A model generated the notes under the pieces. It searched no databases. It saw nothing but the letters and a program-made list of their open reading frames with translations, and was not told the DNA's origin. Positions 1-8,141 of a DNA stretch of 64,000 nt are shown here, piece by piece (position 1 is the first letter of the stretch; every line of letters starts with the position of its first letter). Origin of the DNA: Acinetobacter soli (GTDB lineage: Bacteria > Pseudomonadota > Gammaproteobacteria > Pseudomonadales > Moraxellaceae); assembly GCF_000760595.1 (NCBI RefSeq), contig NZ_BBNM01000011.1:44612-108611 (forward strand). Direction: 5' to 3'. Position numbers and translations under genes: made by a program.

Positions 1-2234
1 AAAATTTCACGCGCGGCAGGATGGTCGACTTTTTCGAAATTGACCAGTCGCTTTGGTTCTACAATCAGGCCAAACAGCGAAATTTGCGCATAAGCTTGCA
101 CCAAGCCTGTTTTTTTCGACCAGTGTGGCTCGTAGTAGTGATATTTCAGTAAATCTCGTGCCGCAAGCAATATCCATTCCGGATCGATTTTGGCCAAAGT
201 TCTTAAATACACCTGTGAGGTTTCGACCATTTCGAAGGCCATGACCCATGCCGTATTCGATTTGTGCAGCGTACTCGCTGGAAACACTTTGGCTTTTTGC
301 TGGCGCACAGCCATATAAATGTTTCGTTCATCGGTTTTATTGGCAATAAACGACAGCAAGCCTGTTAGCAGTGCGCGATGCAAATTTTCATAGGTGGCAG
401 TTTTTTCATTAAAAGATAAATTTAAGCCTTTTGCCAGATCGACCAACTGTGCATGGGTTTGCTTCCACTCGCGCAAACGTAACCAGCTCAAAAAATGCTG
501 ACGAGCAAAATGACGACGTTTATTTTCACTCGATGTTTCCGGGCTATTTTTTAAGGTATCCCAGAGTTTAAGATAAAACAAAAAGTCAGAGTCAGCTTCA
601 CGAAACAACGCATGTTTCTGATCGGCTTGCACTTGTTTGTCGGCAGGACGCTCACGCGGATCTTGTACCGCAAGGGCACTCACCACCACCAAAATTTCGT
701 TCAACACGCCAAAGTGAGAACCGCCGACAATCATACGCGCCAAACGCGGATCGATCGGCATGCGTGCCATGATTTGCCCAACTTGAGTCAGTGTGGCTTT
801 TTGTTCATTAAACGCGCCCAGCTCGACCAACAGCTTGCGTCCGTCATTGACTAAACGATGGTCTGGCGGTTCAATAAAGTCAAATTCTTCAACGCGCCCC
901 AAGCCCAAGCTTTGCATCTGTAAAATAACCGAAGCCAAATTGGTTCGTTTAATTTCAGGCTCAGTAAAGGCCGGACGGCTAGTAAAATCTTCTTCGCTGT
1001 ATAGACGAATACATACACCCGGCGCAATACGACCACAGCGTCCTTTACGCTGACTTGCTGCGGCTTGTGAAATGGCTTCTATGGGTAAGCGCTGTACACG
1101 AGAGCGATAGTTATAGCGCGAAATTCGCGCAAAACCGCTATCGATGACATAGCGAATATTGGGTACGGTCAGCGCGGTTTCGGCAACGTTGGTCGAAATG
1201 ATAATTCGACGGCCTTTATTTCCCGGCGTAAAAATCTTTTGTTGTTCGCTTAAACCCAAACGAGCGTATAGCGGCAAAATTTCGGTATGCTTCGGGCCAT
1301 ATTTTTCTAATGTTTCTTGTAACTCTCGAATTTCCTGTTCAGTACTTGAAAAAATCAGGATATCTGCATGCTGTGGATGGCCTTTTTCTTCGGCATCGGC
1401 AAAGCATTCTTCGACTGCCTGTACCACTGCACGCGGTAAATTCTCTTCAAAATCATCAAACTCATCGTCATCACTACTGCCAATACTTAGCTCAGAAATT
1501 GGGCGATAACGGACTTCAACCGGAAAGCTTCGACCTTCCACTTCAAAAATGGGTGCATGATTAAAATAAGCACTAAAACGGTTTACATCTAGTGTTGCCG
1601 AAGTAATGATGACTTTTAGGTCTGGGCGTTTGCTCAAAATTTGTTTGAGATAACCCATAATAAAGTCGATATTCAATGAACGCTCATGCGCTTCATCGAT
1701 GATGATGGTGTCGTATTTATTTAAAAAGCGGTCATGTCCTAACTCAGCCAGTAAGATACCGTCCGTCATGAGGCGCACGATGGAATCATTCGAACCTTGC
1801 TCATTGAACCGCACTTTAAAACCGATTGATTCGCCTAGCTTTTCGCCCACTTCTTCTGCAATACGCTGAGATACGCTACGTGCTGCCAAACGACGCGGCT
1901 GCGTATGACCAATCATGCCAGTAAGACCACGACCAGCCAGCATAGCAATTTGAGGTAACTGTGTGGTTTTTCCTGAGCCGGTTTCACCCGCTACAATAAT
2001 CACCTGATGTTTTTGAATTGCTGCAATCAATTGGTCTGCATATTGGGTAACTGGCAGATCCTGATTCAGTTTAATGTTGGGTAAACGTGCTAGGCGTGCT
2101 TTGACTTGAGCATTGGATTTCTCAAATAAAGACTGATATTGCTCTGGATTTTTATCTTTACCCTTGCCTAGTCGATTTAAGCGATGTCGGTCACGCACCA
2201 TAACCATTTGATCTACATCTAAACCACTATGCAC
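1..2234 (-). CDS. hrpA: ATP-dependent RNA helicase HrpA (3' end outside window)
   Basis: DEAH-box RNA helicase acting on ribosomes and mRNA. About 744 N-terminal residues are visible; family members are about 1300, so the C-terminal part lies beyond the left edge. Reading from the start, Walker A (GETGSGKT) is at about residues 83-90, the DEAH box followed by ER at 180-183, and the arginine-finger motif (QRKGRCGRIAPG) further on. The frame is open from a stop just upstream of 2234 down to base 1. I chose GTG at 2234 because an AGGA-like site precedes it and the N-terminal MHSGLDV reads naturally; ATG at 2207 is the alternative. It is transcribed away from ahpC. Family assignment is firm; the start is less so. 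Confidence 0.93.
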   Translation of the reverse strand, partial: MHSGLDVDQMVMVRDRHRLNRLGKGKDKNPEQYQSLFEKSNAQVKARLARLPNIKLNQDLPVTQYADQLIAAIQKHQVIIVAGETGSGKTTQLPQIAMLAGRGLTGMIGHTQPRRLAARSVSQRIAEEVGEKLGESIGFKVRFNEQGSNDSIVRLMTDGILLAELGHDRFLNKYDTIIIDEAHERSLNIDFIMGYLKQILSKRPDLKVIITSATLDVNRFSAYFNHAPIFEVEGRSFPVEVRYRPISELSIGSSDDDEFDDFEENLPRAVVQAVEECFADAEEKGHPQHADILIFSSTEQEIRELQETLEKYGPKHTEILPLYARLGLSEQQKIFTPGNKGRRIIISTNVAETALTVPNIRYVIDSGFARISRYNYRSRVQRLPIEAISQAAASQRKGRCGRIAPGVCIRLYSEEDFTSRPAFTEPEIKRTNLASVILQMQSLGLGRVEEFDFIEPPDHRLVNDGRKLLVELGAFNEQKATLTQVGQIMARMPIDPRLARMIVGGSHFGVLNEILVVVSALAVQDPRERPADKQVQADQKHALFREADSDFLFYLKLWDTLKNSPETSSENKRRHFARQHFLSWLRLREWKQTHAQLVDLAKGLNLSFNEKTATYENLHRALLTGLLSFIANKTDERNIYMAVRQQKAKVFPASTLHKSNTAWVMAFEMVETSQVYLRTLAKIDPEWILLAARDLLKYHYYEPHWSKKTGLVQAYAQISLFGLIVEPKRLVNFEKVDHPAAREI

Positions 2235-2585
2235 AGATAAGTATTCCTAATCATTTTCAATAGATCGTCCATTTTACGCGGGAATATGCATGAACGAAAG
2301 TCATTCAGTCTATTTCTTTTTTTGTGAATGCGCTTGAAATTAATCACATACGCCTCAATACAAACAAGATGCGGCGTGCTGAAGGCTGTCATATAACGAT
2401 CATACAACTTGCCTAGAGTTGTAATACCGATCGGATGGAGAAATCTTAGGCAATTGTATACTCAATTCATTTTTCCGATATTGTTTATGCAAAAATACTA
2501 TTTCCCCAATAAGTCAAAGTTCTTTATTCTATTTTAAGTTTTAAAGTTAACGATAACATCTCATTCATGATATATGGAGAAATTG
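2235..2585. other. divergent intergenic region hrpA/ahpC
   Basis: About 350 bases between two divergent genes must hold both promoters. No convincing ORF is present. I could not identify a clear OxyR site, which would be expected for ahpC in many Gammaproteobacteria. An AGGA-type ribosome site lies immediately before the ahpC start. Confidence 0.5.
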
Positions 2586-3149
2586 ATGAGCTTAATTAAT
2601 ACTGAAGTTAAACCATTTAAAGCAACAGCTTACCATCAAGGTCAATTTGTTGAAGTCACTGAAGCCGATCTTAAAGGCAAATGGTCTGTTGTATTCTTCT
2701 ATCCTGCAGACTTTACTTTTGTTTGCCCAACAGAATTAGAAGATTTGGCTGACAACTACGAAGCATTCAAAAACCTTGGTGTTGAAATTTATGGTGTTTC
2801 TACTGACACGCATTTCACACACAAAGCTTGGCACGACACTTCAGAAGCAATCAAAAAAATCCAATACCCATTAGTCGGCGATCCAACTTGGACGCTTTCT
2901 AAAAACTTTGACGTGTTAATCGAATCTGCTGGTCTTGCTGACCGCGGTACATTCGTGATCGACCCAGAAGGTAAAATCCAAATCGTTGAAATCAACGCAG
3001 GTGGTATCGGTCGTGACGCTCAAGAACTTCTTCGTAAAGTAAAAGCAGCGCAATACGTTCACGCTCACCCAGGTGAAGTATGCCCAGCTAAATGGAAAGA
3101 AGGCGAAGCAACACTTGCTCCTTCTATCGACCTTGTTGGTAAAATCTAA
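2586..3149 (+). CDS. ahpC: alkyl hydroperoxide reductase subunit C (2-Cys peroxiredoxin)
   Basis: Reduces H2O2, organic peroxides and peroxynitrite in the cytoplasm; it is recycled by AhpF. At 187 residues it matches the usual AhpC length exactly. The peroxidatic cysteine is Cys47 in FTFVCPTE and the resolving cysteine is Cys166 in GEVCPAKW. The C-terminal LVGKI is typical of AhpC1-type enzymes. ATG at 2586 is chosen over the in-frame ATG at 2574: GGAGA at 2576-2580 is an ideal ribosome site for 2586 and would be inside the longer protein. Two hairpin terminators follow directly, so it is probably monocistronic. Its partner ahpF is not adjacent but lies at the far right edge of the window. 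Confidence 0.97.
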   Translation: MSLINTEVKPFKATAYHQGQFVEVTEADLKGKWSVVFFYPADFTFVCPTELEDLADNYEAFKNLGVEIYGVSTDTHFTHKAWHDTSEAIKKIQYPLVGDPTWTLSKNFDVLIESAGLADRGTFVIDPEGKIQIVEINAGGIGRDAQELLRKVKAAQYVHAHPGEVCPAKWKEGEATLAPSIDLVGKI

Positions 3150-3166
3150 TTTACCCACAGAAAAAG

Positions 3167-3189
3167 CCGCCCATTTGGGCGGTTTTTTT
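3167..3189 (+). terminator. rho-independent terminator of ahpC
   Basis: Six-base-pair GC stem CCGCCC/GGGCGG with loop ATTT, followed by seven T, 17 bases after the ahpC stop. Confidence 0.9.
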
Positions 3190-3215
3190 ATTTAAAATAT
3201 TTAAAAAAAACCATT

Positions 3216-3240
3216 AAAAAAGCCCGCTTAACGGGCTTTT
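3216..3240 (+). terminator. second, bidirectional-looking terminator
   Basis: Stem AGCCCG/CGGGCT with loop CTTAA, an A-run upstream and TTTT downstream. It backs up the first terminator about 40 bases earlier. Confidence 0.75.
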
Positions 3241-3567
3241 CAGCAACATGTAATATCAGCGTTACGGCGCTAATATTCTGATGTTTAACGCAGTCGTATT
3301 CAGGCTTGCATATCTGTGTTCACCTGACTAAGTTATCCTTGAAGTCAGGAAGAATATGTTGGCCTTGAACTAACATTAGCACTGAAATACAAAACGGTCA
3401 ATATTTAATCATTTTAATGTCCTTTTTAAGTACCAATCAATCATATTAAATTTCAATTACTTAGTATTTAATCGTTTTAAAAATAACATTCCATCGCAAT
3501 TTTTAACAATTGAGTAAAACAAAAAAGGTTTTGTTTGATCACAAGACCTTGAGTGCCTATATATAAC
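3241..3567. other. gene-free spacer between convergent ahpC and the SDR operon
   Basis: No ORF stands out. It contains an imperfect 10-bp hairpin (arms 3252-3261 and 3268-3277, one mismatch) just after the second ahpC terminator, and the terminator of the minus-strand operon at its right end. A small RNA cannot be excluded, but nothing proves one. Confidence 0.4.
3521..3550 (-). terminator. terminator of the four-gene SDR/HDO operon
   Basis: Read on the minus strand: AAGGTCTTGT, loop GATCAA, ACAAAACCTT (one G-U pair), then a run of T. It lies 18 bases beyond the SDR stop codon. Confidence 0.75.
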
Positions 3568-4350
3568 TTAGTGTCCTAATTGATGAATCAACGTGAGATG
3601 CTTACGCACGCCCTGATCAATCACATGCGGCATGATCGAATTCATCATGACAAAACCACGTTCAGGCCAACCAATGTAGATGGTTTGTTTGTCTTGCAAA
3701 ATGGATTGCACGATCACTTTAGCCACCAGTTCTGGACTGTCTGCCTTGCTTCCCATCGCCTTCATCAAATCCATAGCTGCCTGACTGTTCATGGTGGTCT
3801 GGGTCGCGCGTGGCGCCACATAAAGTACCTGAATATTGCTATCTGCAAGCTCTCGTCTAAGTGCTTCCGAGAAGCCTCTTAAGGCAAATTTAGTGGCACA
3901 ATAAGTGGTGTATCCTGCAAAACCCAATGAGCCATAGATGGAACCAACATTGACAATCTTGGCCTGACCACCTGCATTTAATTTTGAAATCAAACCTGCT
4001 GTTAAGCTCATGGGCGCAGTGACATTTAAATGCACCAGTTTCTGAATTTGCTCAGGTGTTTGATGATCTAAAGTAGCAAAGCAATTTACTCCCGCGGCAT
4101 TGATTAGCAGATTTAAGCCATCAATTTGCTGAGCAGTCTGAATGACCTTGTTTAGATCTTCAAAATTGAGTAAATCTGCACGCAGGACTTTGATTTGCCC
4201 CGTATATTTTTGCTGCAAAGACGATAAAGCCTGGGTATTTCGCGCAATCGCCAAAACTTTAGCGCCTTCTTTACAAAGTGCATCACAGAGGGCAAGTCCG
4301 ATTCCCCCACTTGCACCGGTTAGTACCACATGTGCATTCGATAATTGCAT
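3568..4350 (-). CDS. short-chain dehydrogenase/reductase (SDR), last gene of the HDO cluster
   Basis: NAD(P)-dependent oxidoreductase of the classical SDR family, 260 residues. The Rossmann motif TGASGGIG is at the N-terminus. Asn of NAAG, catalytic Ser in NVGS, and YxxxK in YCATK are all present. The C-terminal stretch is hydrophobic and lengthens the usual core slightly. ATG at 4350 is preferred because GAGGAG sits 8 bases upstream; a TTG 27 bases further up would overlap the preceding gene. It begins 16 bases after the diiron-oxidase stop, so the two are co-transcribed. Substrate unknown; the context suggests it reduces or oxidises the carbonyl or alcohol made by the upstream enzymes (inference). 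Confidence 0.88.
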   Translation of the reverse strand: MQLSNAHVVLTGASGGIGLALCDALCKEGAKVLAIARNTQALSSLQQKYTGQIKVLRADLLNFEDLNKVIQTAQQIDGLNLLINAAGVNCFATLDHQTPEQIQKLVHLNVTAPMSLTAGLISKLNAGGQAKIVNVGSIYGSLGFAGYTTYCATKFALRGFSEALRRELADSNIQVLYVAPRATQTTMNSQAAMDLMKAMGSKADSPELVAKVIVQSILQDKQTIYIGWPERGFVMMNSIMPHVIDQGVRKHLTLIHQLGH

Positions 4351-4366
4351 CCCTGTCACTCCTCTT

Positions 4367-5035
4367 TTATGCAGCAAATCGCAGACCGAGCGCTGGAACT
4401 TGCTCGTACATCTGGGTATATAACGAGAACACGACTTTTGAACAATGAATAATGTCTTGTTGATCTTTTTCGTCGGTCACACTGTTCATGAGTTTTTCAA
4501 AATTTTGCATGTGCGAAATATCCAGACTACCATGCGACTTTAAGTAGCTAAATGCTTTATTCGGTAAGTTTAAATGTTGCTGAATTTTCTCTGCTGCTTC
4601 GGTGGCCACTGACACACTAGTGCCTTCAAGCACATTAACCATGCCAAACAGCGCAATAGGGTTGACGCGTCTAACCTGATCAAATAAAAATGCCACCATC
4701 AATTCGATTGGCTGGCACGGGCGGCTATTTTTGACAATCTCTGGATCTACACCGCAAGCTTTGAGGTCATTTAAAATCCACTGCTCGTGTCCTGCTTCTT
4801 CTTCAATATATTCGCAAATGGCAGGTTGCAACCAAGATAGACGCTCTGGAAGTTGTGCGCCTGCGGCCATCATGAGGGGTACTGTAAAGCGCACATGATG
4901 ATAGGCCTGGCTTAAAAATGCACAGTACTGTTCAAGTGACAAACGGCTATTTAACGCATCTTCAATCAGGGAGGTTGAAAAAAGTTTCTGTCTTTCCTGA
5001 GCGGTTGCATTTTGAAGTTGTTGAAAAAATTGCAT
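4367..5035 (-). CDS. heme-oxygenase-like diiron oxidase (HDO / iron-containing redox enzyme family)
   Basis: All-helical protein of 222 residues in the TenA/CADD/UndA-like fold. Metal-ligand pattern visible: Glu cluster plus His in EEEAGHEQW, Glu in VLEGTS, and HxxxDxxH in SHGSLDISH near the C-terminus. That last pattern is the hallmark of HDO enzymes such as CADD and differs from thiaminase TenA. HDO enzymes use O2 and two irons for oxidative cleavage or N-oxygenation. AAGGAA lies 7 bases before the ATG. It sits between the acyl ligase (11-base gap) and the SDR (16-base gap). Family assignment is good; the reaction is unknown, with an acyl or amino-acyl compound as likely substrate. Confidence 0.8.
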   Translation of the reverse strand: MQFFQQLQNATAQERQKLFSTSLIEDALNSRLSLEQYCAFLSQAYHHVRFTVPLMMAAGAQLPERLSWLQPAICEYIEEEAGHEQWILNDLKACGVDPEIVKNSRPCQPIELMVAFLFDQVRRVNPIALFGMVNVLEGTSVSVATEAAEKIQQHLNLPNKAFSYLKSHGSLDISHMQNFEKLMNSVTDEKDQQDIIHCSKVVFSLYTQMYEQVPALGLRFAA

Positions 5036-5046
5036 AGTAGATTCCT

Positions 5047-6498
5047 TTAAGCAGAAAAAACATGTTGAAAACGACGTGCGATTTCATCGCGACGCAATCG
5101 GCCATTTGCAGTGGCAAGTTGATTGTTGGGACTAAAGGGTTCTGTAAGCCGAACCCAGTGTTTGACCTGAGCGTAATCAGGCAACTGATGATTGGCATGT
5201 TGAATAATCTGATCGATCTGTTCGTTGGTAATGGCTGTATTCACCGGCCATAGCAGCGCGTAGTTTTCTGGTAAAGCTTCGCCATAAACAAAAGCTTGCC
5301 CCACGACGCCCGTCTGGCTTAAAAGTGCTTCGACCCATTCAGGATTAACATTACGACCGAAACTGGTAATAAACTGATGTTTTTTACGACCACGAATGTA
5401 TAAAAAGCCATCTTGGTCAAGATGTCCTAAATCACCTGTCGGCCAGTATGGGTCTGGCATTTGTGGATGATTCAGATAGCCAAGGCAGCGGTTATTGGCC
5501 ACTAAAATTTCGCCGTCTTCAGCAATTTTGACCTGTACATGCGGTAAGGGTTTACCCACGCTCCCTGCACGATTCGCTTCTGGTGTATTTAACGCCACGA
5601 CTGAAGCACACTCTGAAAGTCCGTAGCCTTGATAGACAGGTAATTGAAGTTTATTGGCTTTCTTGAGCAATTCTGGATTGACATGCCCACCGCCAACCGC
5701 AATAAACCGAAAGCATTCAGCACGAATGAGTTTGGTGGAAACGGCTTCGACCAGCAAAGCAAGAAACTGAGGAACTAAAATCAGACTCTGTGGCTGTGAA
5801 CTTTGAATAAATTTTGCGAAAGTTTGTATATCAACACTACTTGCGCCGCGTAATCCTAGTTCGGCTGCTTTGGCCAACTGGATGCTGCCGCCACGCATTA
5901 AAATGGCATAGCAGCCGATATTTTCAAGTAACACCGCTAGCGGCATTAGGGCTAAATGTGTTTCAGGCTGAGATGAAGCAATCGCATGGCAGAGTGATTG
6001 CGCGACTGTTAGAATTTGTTCACTTCCTAAACACACAGCTTTGGGTTGACCCGTAGTGCCCGACGTAAAGGTTAATTTTTGAGTTGTTTCTGGTAAAGCA
6101 ATGTGTAGAGGTGCTTTTAAACGCCAGTACCCCTGCTGTTTTTCATAGCTCGTATGACCCTCTAAAATAAAATCAGACTGAGTAATAATTAAATCGGCTT
6201 GAGAAATTTCAAGACAATATTGCAGTTGTGAATGGGTAAAAAATGGAGGCAATAATATGGTAGGAATATCAGCAAAAAGTAAAGCTAAATCCCAGAGTAA
6301 TAAATCGACTGAGTTTTCTAAAAACAAAGCCACCATACGAGTTGACAGCTGTGTCAATTGTGTTTGTCTGGCTTGAATTTCCGACCAAAGCATTTTATAG
6401 GTGATCTCTTGATCCTGATCACGAAGTGCAACCACATTTGGAGCACTCAAGCTCAATTGCTGCAATCTGGATTTAAACTCGGTTAGTTTAGGCAACAT
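5047..6498 (-). CDS. AMP-dependent acyl ligase (ANL superfamily)
   Basis: Adenylate-forming enzyme of 483 residues. Visible core motifs: phosphate loop FTSGTTGQPK, YQGYGLSE (A5), TGD in WPTGDLGHLD (A7), FGRNVNPEWVE (A8). In the C-terminal A10 region the usual NGK is replaced by NGR (NGRLRRDEI), so the canonical catalytic lysine is missing. It probably activates a fatty or short acyl acid to an acyl-AMP or acyl-CoA. ATG at 6498 is chosen because GAGGA precedes it; it overlaps the end of the upstream gene by 11 bases, indicating translational coupling. No carrier-protein domain is attached and no stand-alone carrier gene is seen nearby. Confidence 0.87.
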   Translation of the reverse strand: MLPKLTEFKSRLQQLSLSAPNVVALRDQDQEITYKMLWSEIQARQTQLTQLSTRMVALFLENSVDLLLWDLALLFADIPTILLPPFFTHSQLQYCLEISQADLIITQSDFILEGHTSYEKQQGYWRLKAPLHIALPETTQKLTFTSGTTGQPKAVCLGSEQILTVAQSLCHAIASSQPETHLALMPLAVLLENIGCYAILMRGGSIQLAKAAELGLRGASSVDIQTFAKFIQSSQPQSLILVPQFLALLVEAVSTKLIRAECFRFIAVGGGHVNPELLKKANKLQLPVYQGYGLSECASVVALNTPEANRAGSVGKPLPHVQVKIAEDGEILVANNRCLGYLNHPQMPDPYWPTGDLGHLDQDGFLYIRGRKKHQFITSFGRNVNPEWVEALLSQTGVVGQAFVYGEALPENYALLWPVNTAITNEQIDQIIQHANHQLPDYAQVKHWVRLTEPFSPNNQLATANGRLRRDEIARRFQHVFSA

Positions 6499-7159
6499 GA
6501 TCGATATCCTCACGAAGTGCTTCCAAACCCATTGCATTAAAGATGTTGAGCTGATTTAAATTAAACGCACATTGCATAACATCTGCTGCAAATACATGCG
6601 GATGATGGCTGTAATAACTTCCCCAGTGCTCATAACCATCTTCCAGTCGCTCGGGGTCGGCATCTCTTAAATCAAGTAAAGATAGACCCAACTTTTTGAA
6701 GCTGTTAATGAGATGGTGATGCCCTGTAAAACTCACCCATTTAAAATGATTCTGTGCCAGTATCCATGTGAGAAAGCCGATAATTAAACGCGAACTACCA
6801 TGATGGATACCCGACAAATTCCCAACTTCAATTACCTGCTCACGCGTAAACACACGACCAGTTTTGTCATTGATCATTTGCTCGATTGGTTTATCTAAGT
6901 ATTGCTCCAGAAAGAGTGTGTGAGTCGCAGCTAATCGAATTCCTACGACAGCTTGACAGTGCATATTGCAATCAAACACTGCCAAAAAGACTGGCATGAA
7001 CTGATAAATTTCAGCTGCATAAATGGCACGAAAGCGATCTTGTACAAACAGTTCACACTGTGATCTGAGTGGATGAGCTTCGTCCACACAAAACATATTG
7101 AGTTGTGCTTTTTTATCTTTCACTTCAATTGGAAAGTGTTCTTTAAATACTAGGCTCAT
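6488..7159 (-). CDS. 'thermostable hemolysin' family protein, GNAT/autoinducer-synthase-like
   Basis: First gene of the operon, 223 residues. The layout resembles PF12261-type 'thermostable hemolysin' proteins, which look like acyltransferases rather than pore-formers. A strand reads LAVFD..CQAVVGIRLA, followed by IEVGNLSG and a G-S-S-R turn in the position where GNAT proteins bind acyl-CoA, then a helix-strand WVSFTGHHHLINSFKKLGL typical of a GNAT C-terminus. No signal peptide or membrane segment is visible. ATG at 7159 has a GGAAT site; a TTG or ATG further up is possible. Genuine haemolytic function should not be assumed; acyl transfer is my inference from fold and neighbours. Confidence 0.75.
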   Translation of the reverse strand: MSLVFKEHFPIEVKDKKAQLNMFCVDEAHPLRSQCELFVQDRFRAIYAAEIYQFMPVFLAVFDCNMHCQAVVGIRLAATHTLFLEQYLDKPIEQMINDKTGRVFTREQVIEVGNLSGIHHGSSRLIIGFLTWILAQNHFKWVSFTGHHHLINSFKKLGLSLLDLRDADPERLEDGYEHWGSYYSHHPHVFAADVMQCAFNLNQLNIFNAMGLEALREDIDHVA

Positions 7160-7515
7160 TTGAATATTCCAAATATTCGATAAACTTAGTATCAAAATGA
7201 AAAATGAAGAGATTCTTAGGAAAACTTAAAAAATACTCAGTGTGATTATATTTTTTTGTAATTAAGCTAATTTTAAGATAAATAATATTTCATAAAAATT
7301 AAATACTTAAATAAAATATGATTTTAAAACCTTGTTAACGATTCATCATATTTTAATTAAAAATCATTATAAAATGAGAACGCATACCATTTAAAATTAT
7401 CATCGTGATATTTTAGTTATGATAATATTAAACTAATTTTAATTGAATATTCAAAAATAATAATCAGACCGTATCAATTAGACGTATAATTTCAAAAATT
7501 TCTTTGGGGAACGTT
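7160..7515. other. divergent promoter region between the HDO operon and the cupin gene
   Basis: Very AT-rich, about 350 bases, no ORF. It holds an 8-bp inverted repeat ATTATCAT/ATGATAAT (7396-7403 and 7419-7426) that could be an operator for either divergent gene; this is a guess. No clear sigma-70 promoter could be picked with confidence. Confidence 0.4.
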
Positions 7516-7878
7516 ATGTCATCTATTTATTTGGCAGGCTCTGGCCAAACTGTTGCTAATGTAAGTGTAGACTATCCGCGACCTGACCGTTTAGTCAGTG
7601 GCAATCCGAAGCGCCTAACCTATGCTCTTTATCAACATCCCGCAATGAACTGTGGTATCTGGGAATGTGAAGTTGGGTCATGGAATATTCAGTTCAGTCC
7701 GCATAAACAAGAATTTTTTAGCGTTATTCACGGAAAAGTACGCATTCATGATGCTCAATCAGAGCAATTTATCGAGGTTGCTGCCGGTGAAGCGGGCATT
7801 ATTCCCCCAAACTTTCAGGGTCGTTTTGAAGTGGTAGAGCAAGTCAAAAAGTATTTCGTGATTGTGGATGTAAGTTAA
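7516..7878 (+). CDS. cupin domain protein (DUF861 / EutQ-like cupin_3)
   Basis: Small single-cupin protein of 120 residues, cytoplasmic. The central GIWECEVGSW...KQEFFSVIHGKVRIHD and the proline-rich strand GIIPPNFQGRFEV match the DUF861 cupin pattern. The first cupin motif has few of the usual His ligands, so metal binding is uncertain. ATG at 7516 is chosen with GGGGA 6 bases upstream; a TTG at 7504 is in frame but has no ribosome site. It is divergent from the HDO operon and ends at a weak hairpin (CTCCC/GGGAG near 7906-7927). Function unknown. Confidence 0.75.
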   Translation: MSSIYLAGSGQTVANVSVDYPRPDRLVSGNPKRLTYALYQHPAMNCGIWECEVGSWNIQFSPHKQEFFSVIHGKVRIHDAQSEQFIEVAAGEAGIIPPNFQGRFEVVEQVKKYFVIVDVS

Positions 7879-7958
7879 AGATTTTTATTGAGTATTCATA
7901 ATGAACTCCCTCTTATATGGGGGAGATTAAGAATTTTTAAATCTAAAATCAATAATAA

Positions 7959-7986
7959 GAGCACTACGTTGACATCGTAGAGGTCT
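7959..7986 (+). repeat. fragment of tRNA-Val(GAC): anticodon arm and variable loop
   Basis: These 28 bases match positions about 22-49 of the intact tRNA-Val(GAC) at 17331-17407 with one mismatch (GAGCA instead of GAGCG). Neither the acceptor, D nor T arm is present around it. It lies on the plus strand, whereas the intact gene is on the minus strand, so the two copies are inverted relative to each other. Such pieces are often left by integrases that recombine in the anticodon arm. Confidence 0.8.
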
Positions 7987-8141
7987 AAAAGTTATTTAAC
8001 TTTAAAATCCTCACTTAGATTTATTCAAAAATAATATCTGAGAATTCCTAACTCAACAGATTCAAAGTTCTGAATTATTGACAGAAATTAATACACCTTT
8101 ACCTGTAGCTGTATTTTGAATAAATAAGTCAAAAGAGGATG

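Noticed and set aside
2219..2407. 62-codon frame across the hrpA start region
   Set aside because: Overlaps hrpA and its promoter in another frame; no ribosome site or family features.
6488..7159. True haemolysin toxin
   Set aside because: No secretion signal or amphipathic pore segment; sequence pattern and operon point to an enzyme.
7959..7986. A second functional tRNA-Val gene
   Set aside because: Only the anticodon arm and variable loop are present; D, T and acceptor arms are missing.
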